A stretch of DNA of 64,000 nt from Candidatus Nitrotoga sp. CP45 (GTDB lineage Bacteria; Pseudomonadota; Gammaproteobacteria; Burkholderiales; Gallionellaceae), in assembly GCA_945874105.1 (NCBI GenBank), contig CAMCFJ010000004.1:60448-124447 (forward strand), given 5' to 3'. The position numbers and the translations under genes are program-made. The notes beneath the pieces are model-generated. The model was not told the origin of the DNA, did no database searches, and saw only the letters and a program-made list of their open reading frames with translations. Below, in pieces: positions 57,846 through 64,000 of the stretch (position 1 is its first letter; the number at the start of each line of letters is the position of its first letter).

Positions 57846-60254
57846 TCAAAGCTTCACCCGGCTCAGCCTCAGCGCGTTGCTGATCACCGACACCGAACTG
57901 AAGCTCATTGCAGCTGCGGCGATCATCGGCGAGAGTAGCAAGCCGAAGAACGGGTACAGCAGCCCAGCCGCGACCGGCACGCCCAGCATGTTGTAGACAA
58001 AGGCGAAGAACAGGTTTTGCCGTATATTGCGCAATGTGGCCTGACTCAAGTGACGCGCGCGGACGATGCCGTTCAGATCACCTTTGATCAACGTCACGCC
58101 TGCGCTTTGCATCGCCACATCGGTTCCCGTTCCCATCGCAATGCCCACCTGTGCTTGTGCCAGTGCCGGCGCATCGTTGATGCCGTCCCCTGCCATCGCC
58201 ACGATGCGTCCTTCGGCTTGCAGTTGTTTCACGATTTCGGCTTTTTGTTCCGGCAACACTTCGGCCACCACACGTTTGATCCCCAGCTTGCGCGCGACTA
58301 CATCTGCGGTAGCACGGCTATCGCCGGTGAGCATAACCAGCTCCAGTCCGGCAGCCTGCAAGGCCCGCACTGCTTCCAGTGTGGATTCCTTGATCGGATC
58401 GGCCACGCCGATCAAACCTGCCGGCTTGCCATCCACGGCCACGAACATCACAGTCTGCCCCTCCGCGCGCAGCGCATCGGCTCGTTCGAGCAGCGCAGCC
58501 ATCTCTATGCCCGACTCGGCAAATAATTTTTGATTGCCGATCGCGACTTTGCGACCAGCCGCCAGGCCAGTGATACCTTTGCCACTGATGGATTGAAAAT
58601 CTTTGACCTCGACCAATGTCAGGCTGCGTTGCTCTGCTCCCTTGATGATAGCTGCTGCCAGTGGATGTTCGCTGGCACGCTCCAGACTGGCACCCAGTTG
58701 CAGAATATCGTTGTCCAGAAATCCTTGCAGCGCCACTATCGAGGTCAGTTGCGGTTTGCCTTCGGTCAACGTGCCGGTCTTGTCGATCACCAGCGTGTTC
58801 ACTTTTTCCATGATCTCCAGCGCTTCGGCATTTTTGATCAACACGCCTGCGGTTGCGCCGCGCCCGGTTCCCACCATGATCGAGATCGGCGTCGCCAGAC
58901 CCAGCGCACAAGGACAGGCGATGATCAGTACCGATACCGCTGACACGATGGCATGAGCGAATCTCGGTTCGGGTCCCCAGAACATCCATATGCCAAATGC
59001 CAGTAACGCGACGAGCATCACGACCGGCACGAAATAACCTGATACCGTATCGGCCAGCCGCTGTATCGGTGCGCGGCTGCGTTGCGCTTCGCTGACCATG
59101 TGGATGATTTGTGCGAGCAAAGTGTCAGCACCAACCTTTTCCGCGCGCATCAACAGCCCGCCGGTGCCATTCAACGTGGAGCCGATCAAGCGCTCTCCTT
59201 GCTGCTTTTCTACCGGTATCGGTTCGCCGGTTACCATGGATTCATCTATCGAACTGCTGCCCTCCACGACCTGCCCATCAACCGGGATTTTTTCACCGGG
59301 ACGCACGCGCAATACATCCCCGACCTGTACCTGTTCCAGCGGAATGTCTTCTTCCTTGCCATCGCTACGCACGATGCGCGCAGTCTTGGGCGTCAGACCC
59401 AGCAACAATTTAATCGCGCTGTTGGTGCGGCTGCGCGCTTTCAGTTCCAGTACTTGCCCCAATAGCACCAGCGCGGTGATTGACGCAGCAGCTTCAAAAT
59501 AAATCGGCAGCGTGCCGTCTTCGCGGCGCAGCATCGCCGGAAAAATATCCGGCAAGAAAGTGCCGATTACGCTGTACAACCAGGCCACACCGACACCCAG
59601 CGAAATCAGGGTGAACATGTTCAAATGCCGATTGACCAAAGACGCCCAGCCGCGCTGAAAGAACGGCCAGCCACCCCATAGTACGACCGGGGTCGCCAAC
59701 AAAAATTCGACCAATTGTAAATGCGCAAACGAGATCATTTGCGGCGCAAAACCCATCCACATATCAGCAGCCATCGCCATCACGAAAACCGGCACGGCCA
59801 ATACCGTGCTGATCCAGAAGCGGCGCGTCATATCATCCAGCTCCGGGTTCTCTTCCGTGGCAGCCACAGTACTGGGCTCCAACGCCATACCGCAGATTGG
59901 GCAATCGCCGGGCTCGCTGCGCACAATCTGCGGATGCATTGGGCAAACGTATTCGGTGACATCGGGTTTATCTGACAAGTTATCCACCGGCTCCAGCGCC
60001 ATGCCACACTTCGGACACGAACCGGGTGTGGCCTGATGCACCTCAGGATGCATCGGACAGGTATAACCTTTAGCGGAAAGTGTTGTAATTGTGGGAGTCG
60101 ACGCGACCGGGTTAAGGTATTTATCAGGATCTGCCGAAAACTTTTCCACGCAGTGTTGTGAGCAAAAATAATGGCGCTTGCCCGCATATTCCAAACTGCG
60201 CCCGGACTCGCTGTCAACTTTCATACCACATACAGGATCTGTAGTTGTACTCAT
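57846..60254 (-). CDS. copA: Copper-translocating P-type ATPase with YHS and heavy-metal-binding domains
   Basis: The 802-residue inner-membrane pump exports Cu(I). The N-terminus has a YHS domain ([25 protein letters not shown]). Two Cys/Met/His-rich heavy-metal-binding domains follow ([20 protein letters not shown] and [20 protein letters not shown]) in place of HMA domains. The core has the TGEPIPVEK actuator motif, the membrane CPC in [20 protein letters not shown] with the phospho-Asp, SEHPLAAAI and [13 protein letters not shown]. The last helix motif [15 protein letters not shown] indicates the P1B-1 (copper) class. It stands alone, with no visible CueR box or chaperone gene. Confidence 0.93.
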   Translation of the reverse strand: MSTTTDPVCGMKVDSESGRSLEYAGKRHYFCSQHCVEKFSADPDKYLNPVASTPTITTLSAKGYTCPMHPEVHQATPGSCPKCGMALEPVDNLSDKPDVTEYVCPMHPQIVRSEPGDCPICGMALEPSTVAATEENPELDDMTRRFWISTVLAVPVFVMAMAADMWMGFAPQMISFAHLQLVEFLLATPVVLWGGWPFFQRGWASLVNRHLNMFTLISLGVGVAWLYSVIGTFLPDIFPAMLRREDGTLPIYFEAAASITALVLLGQVLELKARSRTNSAIKLLLGLTPKTARIVRSDGKEEDIPLEQVQVGDVLRVRPGEKIPVDGQVVEGSSSIDESMVTGEPIPVEKQQGERLIGSTLNGTGGLLMRAEKVGADTLLAQIIHMVSEAQRSRAPIQRLADTVSGYFVPVVMLVALLAFGIWMFWGPEPRFAHAIVSAVSVLIIACPCALGLATPISIMVGTGRGATAGVLIKNAEALEIMEKVNTLVIDKTGTLTEGKPQLTSIVALQGFLDNDILQLGASLERASEHPLAAAIIKGAEQRSLTLVEVKDFQSISGKGITGLAAGRKVAIGNQKLFAESGIEMAALLERADALRAEGQTVMFVAVDGKPAGLIGVADPIKESTLEAVRALQAAGLELVMLTGDSRATADVVARKLGIKRVVAEVLPEQKAEIVKQLQAEGRIVAMAGDGINDAPALAQAQVGIAMGTGTDVAMQSAGVTLIKGDLNGIVRARHLSQATLRNIRQNLFFAFVYNMLGVPVAAGLLYPFFGLLLSPMIAAAAMSFSSVSVISNALRLSRVKL

Positions 60255-60327
60255 GGTCTGTTCCTCTTAATTAGATTCATAGGACGATCTCTGCACAGCA
60301 ACCCTGTCTAAAATGATCTACGATTAA

Positions 60328-61035
<708 letters not shown>

Positions 61036-61058
61036 AATTGGGCATATAAATACCTCAA

Positions 61059-61090
61059 GTTTTTATTCCCGCTTTCCCGGAAATAAAAAC
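61059..61090 (+). terminator. Hairpin after wrbA
   Basis: GTTTTTATTCC at 61059 pairs with GGAAATAAAAAC ending at 61090, with one bulged base and a loop of about 9 bases (CGCTTTCCC). It is AT-rich with T runs on both strands and probably acts as a terminator between wrbA and the HugZ-like gene. Confidence 0.6.
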
Positions 61091-61113
61091 ATAAATAATT
61101 TTCAGGAATATCC

Positions 61114-61836
61114 ATGAACAATGCGCGTGAAGCTCGCCAACTGTTACGCGCTCATCGCTACGGCGCGTTATGCACGCTGTCTATAAAATTTGATGGCCAT
61201 CCGTTCGGCTCTATCACCCCCTATCTGGTTGACCATGATGGCAGCCTGCTCATTCTGATTAGCACATTAGCGGAACACACCAAAAACATTCAGCATGACC
61301 CCCGGTTGAGCCTGATAACACATAACCAAGAGAGCCCGCACATTCAATCGCAAGGGCGCATCACAGTGGTGGGCACAGCGCAAATCATTACGGATAAAGA
61401 TAATGCTGGCACACGCTATTTGCGCTATTTTCCTGAAGCGCAAAGCTACTTTGACATGCATGATTTTTCGTTTTACCACATCATGCCGCAGTCATTACGC
61501 TATATCGGCGGCTTCGGCAAAATCCATTGGATCAAGGCGGATAGCTATTTAGTGCCGCCCTATCCGCTGATCCAACATGAAAGTGACGTAATTTCGCACA
61601 TGAACATGGATCATCGCGACACAATGTGTCGCTACTGCCAACACTTTCACAAAATCGAAGTACTGCATGTAGAAATGTTAGGCATCGACTGCGACGGTTT
61701 CGATGTACGCGCCGATGAAAAAATATTGCGTTTTGATTTCCCCGAAATGGTGCTCGATGCGCAACAGGCTCGCCATGCTTTAGTTGCAATGTCACGAGAA
61801 TCTGGATACATGTCTATGGCAAAGACTCTCAAATAA
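61114..61836 (+). CDS. HugZ-like pyridoxamine-oxidase-fold protein with DUF2470
   Basis: The 240-residue protein has an N-terminal split-barrel flavin-reductase-like domain (about 5-145; ARQLLRAHRYGALCTLSI, HTKNIQHDPRLSL, IGGFGKIHWI). The C-terminal DUF2470 domain (about 160-235; ESDVISHMNMDHRDTMCRYC) has a Met-Asp-His motif that binds haem iron in relatives. The combination is typical of HugZ/HutZ-like proteins linked to haem use, but many betaproteobacterial members are uncharacterised. No haem uptake genes are adjacent. Confidence 0.85.
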   Translation: MNNAREARQLLRAHRYGALCTLSIKFDGHPFGSITPYLVDHDGSLLILISTLAEHTKNIQHDPRLSLITHNQESPHIQSQGRITVVGTAQIITDKDNAGTRYLRYFPEAQSYFDMHDFSFYHIMPQSLRYIGGFGKIHWIKADSYLVPPYPLIQHESDVISHMNMDHRDTMCRYCQHFHKIEVLHVEMLGIDCDGFDVRADEKILRFDFPEMVLDAQQARHALVAMSRESGYMSMAKTLK

Positions 61837-61893
61837 TTGAAGGTGAGTTTGCCAAAATTAAAACACATCACGTATTAATGAAGCCTATCACCT

Positions 61894-62505
61894 ATGAAAC
61901 CCTACTCAGAATCATGTGCACAAAACCAGGCTCCTATACTTGAAGCTTTACAAGAAATACTCATCATTCAACGGCATGTATTGGAAATAGCCAGCGGAAC
62001 CGGCCAGCATGCCGTCTATTTCGGCCGCGCACTACCTCACTTGACCTGGCAGACCAGCGAATTAGCGCAAAACCATGCGGGCATCCTGGCCTGGCTGAAC
62101 GAAGCTAAACTGCCCAATGTACTTCCACCTGTGGTCATCGACGTGAACGATGGTCTATGGCCTGTCGAAATAGTAGATACAGTGTTTAATGCCAACACGG
62201 TGCACATCATTTCGTGGCCGGAAGTAAAACGAATGTTTGCGGGGATAGCACGGGCTTTGTGCGCAGGCGGCATTCTGTGCCTGTATGGCCCCTTTAACTA
62301 TGGGGGAAAGTTTACCTCAGAAAGCAATGCGCGTTTCGATGTGTGGCTCAAATCACGCGACAGAAACAGCGGTGTGCGAGACTTTGAAGATATCAATCGG
62401 CTCGCTGAAACACATGGCCTGTTTTTACTAAGGGACGTGAGCATGCCAAGCAACAACCGAACCCTGGTGTGGCAACGCGCACCAAATACCCTCGAAGCAA
62501 CATGA
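61894..62505 (+). CDS. DUF938 family SAM-dependent methyltransferase-like protein
   Basis: The 203-residue protein matches DUF938. The N-terminus is KPYSESCAQNQAPILEAL, followed by a glycine-rich SAM-binding motif in VLEIASGTGQHAVYFGRALP, then NTVHIISWPEVKRMFAGIA and GGILCLYGPFNYGGKFT. The fold is a class I methyltransferase; the substrate is not known. Its stop codon overlaps the ATG of the next gene (ATGA), so the two are coupled. Confidence 0.88.
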   Translation: MKPYSESCAQNQAPILEALQEILIIQRHVLEIASGTGQHAVYFGRALPHLTWQTSELAQNHAGILAWLNEAKLPNVLPPVVIDVNDGLWPVEIVDTVFNANTVHIISWPEVKRMFAGIARALCAGGILCLYGPFNYGGKFTSESNARFDVWLKSRDRNSGVRDFEDINRLAETHGLFLLRDVSMPSNNRTLVWQRAPNTLEAT

Positions 62506-63617
62506 GCATAAAAATAATCGAATCCATAGCGGATATTTCCGAGACGCAATGGAACGCTCTCGCGGGAAACAATCCGTTTCTTTCCCATGCCTTCTTACGG
62601 GCACTACAGGAAAGTGGCTGCACCACCCCGCGCACCGGCTGGGAGGTGCAATTTCTCACGATCTGGCAAGACAACCGTCTTGCTGGCGCCATGCCGATTT
62701 ATCGCAAGCACCACTCCTATGGCGAATTCGTTTTTGATTGGGCTTGGGCCGAGGCTTATCAGCAACATGGGCTGAACTATTACCCAAAATTATTGTGTGC
62801 CATACCTTTTACGCCCATTACCGGGACAAGACTTCTGGCGGCAACCCCCGAAGTGCGAAAACAGCTCATTCGTTCCGCTCTGCAAATGGCACAGGAGTCA
62901 GGCGTATCCTCCCTGCATTGTCTATTCCCCGACGAAAACCAGGCGCTGGAAATGCAACAGGAAGGAATGATGCTACGTGGCGGTGTGCAGTTTCACTGGC
63001 AAAATCCTGGATATGCCGATTTCGATGCTTATCTTTCCAGCCTGCGTCAAGACAAACGCAAAAAAATCAAACATGAGCGGCGCAAGGTGAACGAAGCCGG
63101 CATTAGCTTCGAGCGTATCCGAGGAGAAGATATCTCTGAAGCACAGTGGGATTTTTTCTTCCAGTGCTATACCCATACGCATAATCAGTACAACTCTCCG
63201 CCATCATTAAATCTGAATTTTTTCAGACGCATCGGCGCAACCATGCCTGAAAATATTCTGCTGATCATCGCATCGCGAAATGGGAAGCAGATTGCCAGCG
63301 CACTCAATTTATTCAACCGTGATGTTCTTTACGGACGTTCATGGGGTGCGCTGGAATATCATCCTGGCCTGCACTTCGAAGCCTGCTACTACCAGGCCAT
63401 TGAATTTTGCATCGAACATAAAATCGCCACCTTTGAAGGTGGCGCCCAAGGAGAACATAAACTTGCCAGAGGGTTTATGCCGGTCACAACTTGGTCGGCG
63501 CATTGGCTGGCGAATCCGCAATTTTCACGAGCAGTGGAAGATTTCTTGAAGCGAGAGGCAGGGAACATCACCCAGTATATGGATGAACTCAACGACAGTA
63601 ACCCTTTCAAATGGTAG
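62502..63617 (+). CDS. FemAB/GNAT-like protein (DUF482, PF04339)
   Basis: The 371-residue protein matches the family sometimes called peptidoglycan biosynthesis FemAB-like proteins. Its N-terminus is WNALAGNNPFLSHAFLRALQ. LPS-free patterns follow: GEFVFDWAWAEAYQQHGLNYYPKL, named here only as recognised, then PGYADFDAYLSSLRQDKRKK and EGGAQGEHKLARGFMPVTTW. The double-GNAT fold suggests an acyl or aminoacyl transferase; no reaction is established. I start at ATG 62502, which overlaps the DUF938 stop; the track start adds 11 residues from the other frame. Confidence 0.88.
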   Translation: MSIKIIESIADISETQWNALAGNNPFLSHAFLRALQESGCTTPRTGWEVQFLTIWQDNRLAGAMPIYRKHHSYGEFVFDWAWAEAYQQHGLNYYPKLLCAIPFTPITGTRLLAATPEVRKQLIRSALQMAQESGVSSLHCLFPDENQALEMQQEGMMLRGGVQFHWQNPGYADFDAYLSSLRQDKRKKIKHERRKVNEAGISFERIRGEDISEAQWDFFFQCYTHTHNQYNSPPSLNLNFFRRIGATMPENILLIIASRNGKQIASALNLFNRDVLYGRSWGALEYHPGLHFEACYYQAIEFCIEHKIATFEGGAQGEHKLARGFMPVTTWSAHWLANPQFSRAVEDFLKREAGNITQYMDELNDSNPFKW

Positions 63618-63804
63618 CCCATTGGCAACAAAATATATCTGACTGCGTTTTTAGCTCTTAGAACTTTGCTCTTAAGCTTGATTCGATATTATCTTGATGG
63701 AGGGGCCACCATAATCGCCTTACCAAACAATTTTTCACTGTTAAATTAAAATATTAGGATAAGTTAGATCAATACAATCTACAATTGTCAACATCTTCAT
63801 CTTG

Positions 63805-64000
63805 ACTAAACAACCACCAGCTAAAGCCGGAGGGTTTGAATTACGGACTGGAAGTCCGGATACGCGTCGACTAAACGACGCGGCTTAATCGGGTTCCATT
63901 TTGAAATCATTGTTCGGATTAGGCTCAAAGTGATGCTCCAAATATTGCTCTACCATTGCTTCCGTCATCTGGCCTACCGTGGCGCAGAAGTATCCTCTCG
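63805..64000 (-). mobile_element. IS200/IS605-family element, one end only
   Basis: The right-hand edge holds the transposase 3' end followed by secondary-structure-rich DNA of the IS200/IS605 type. CGCGTCG-ACTAAA-CGACGCG and GGACT-GGA-AGTCC are small perfect hairpins at 63846-63880. An imperfect hairpin, CCACCAGC-TAAA-GCCGGAGG, lies at 63813-63832. The element continues beyond the window. These elements lack inverted-repeat ends and use such hairpins for recognition, so the exact boundary cannot be set here. Confidence 0.75.
63885..64000 (-). CDS. tnpA: IS200/IS605 transposase TnpA, C-terminal part
   Basis: The minus frame entering from the right edge reads RGYFCATVGQMTEAMVEQYL followed by EHHFEPNPNNDFKMEPD and a stop at 63885. 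This is the typical end of the HUH-type TnpA, with YFCATVG near the C-terminus and an EHH...P tail. The start and the catalytic HUH and Tyr residues lie outside the window, so intactness is unknown. Confidence 0.85.
   Translation of the reverse strand, partial: RGYFCATVGQMTEAMVEQYLEHHFEPNPNNDFKMEPD

Noticed and set aside
56405-58989. Long opposite-strand ORFs in sdhA and copA
   Set aside because: They are mirror frames of well-recognised genes with complete motifs.

Overview
The window looks like chromosome of a Gram-negative betaproteobacterium, probably Nitrosomonadales/Gallionellaceae-like. This rests on gene content and protein character, not on a search: outer-membrane lipoproteins, a TonB receptor and a porin; UbiK; a tig-clpP-clpX-lon-tRNA-ppiD block; an sdhCDAB-sdhE-gltA-sucA-sucB block; and sigma-28 flagellar promoters of the classical proteobacterial type. 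Most of it is ordinary core genome, with several scars of duplication, decay and transfer.

Layout. 1-3.9 kb: a truncated REC-REC-GGDEF regulator at the left edge, a broken EAL fragment, a small lipoprotein, mtgA and aroE. 3.9-11.2 kb: a TonB-dependent siderophore receptor with an internal 81-bp tandem repeat, thiO, ubiK, comM and ispB. 11.5-21.6 kb: a diguanylate cyclase followed by a late flagellar cluster (fliC-flaG-fliD-fliS-fliT-fliK-like-flhX) and a YcgR-like PilZ flagellar brake. 21.7-26.1 kb: a scarred zone with an amber-interrupted glutaminase-domain fragment ending in a perfect 27-bp-stem palindrome, a stand-alone ClpA N-domain gene behind a perfect FNR box, a DsrC-like gene lacking its C-terminal cysteine, and a second, inverted, frameshifted flagellin gene. 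26.2-33.5 kb: smr, trxB, mltB, a GlrK/lipoprotein/GlrR sigma-54 two-component operon, then flgM-flgN behind a perfect sigma-28 promoter. 33.7-38.7 kb: a PII gene and a porin gene apparently under NtrC/sigma-54 control, mscS, a Sel1-repeat protein and a frameshifted surface-protein remnant. 38.7-46.9 kb: ppiD, tRNA-Asp, tRNA-Val, lon, clpX, clpP, tig and tRNA-Leu. 47-57.7 kb: sucB, sucA, gltA, sdhE, sdhB, a DUF262 insertion, sdhA, sdhD and sdhC. 57.8-64 kb: a copper P-type ATPase, wrbA, a HugZ-like protein, a DUF938 methyltransferase, a FemAB-like protein and the edge of an IS200/IS605 element.

How it fits together. The flagellar genes form a FliA/FlgM regulon: three near-consensus TAAAGTTT-N11-GCCGATAA promoters precede flgM and both flagellin genes. 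The two flagellin copies face each other around about 8 kb carrying flaG-fliD-fliS-fliT-fliK, so recombination between them would invert the filament-assembly genes. c-di-GMP genes (two GGDEF proteins, an EAL relic, a PilZ brake) surround the cluster. The proteostasis block and the TCA block are mostly conserved operons. Their two departures are the lack of hupB after lon and the insertion of a truncated DUF262 gene between sdhA and sdhB. I do not see one clearly novel multi-gene system. The best leads are the invertible flagellin pair, the NtrC/sigma-54 porin-PII unit without amtB, the solo ClpA N-domain protein, the 27-bp palindrome and the DUF262 insertion.
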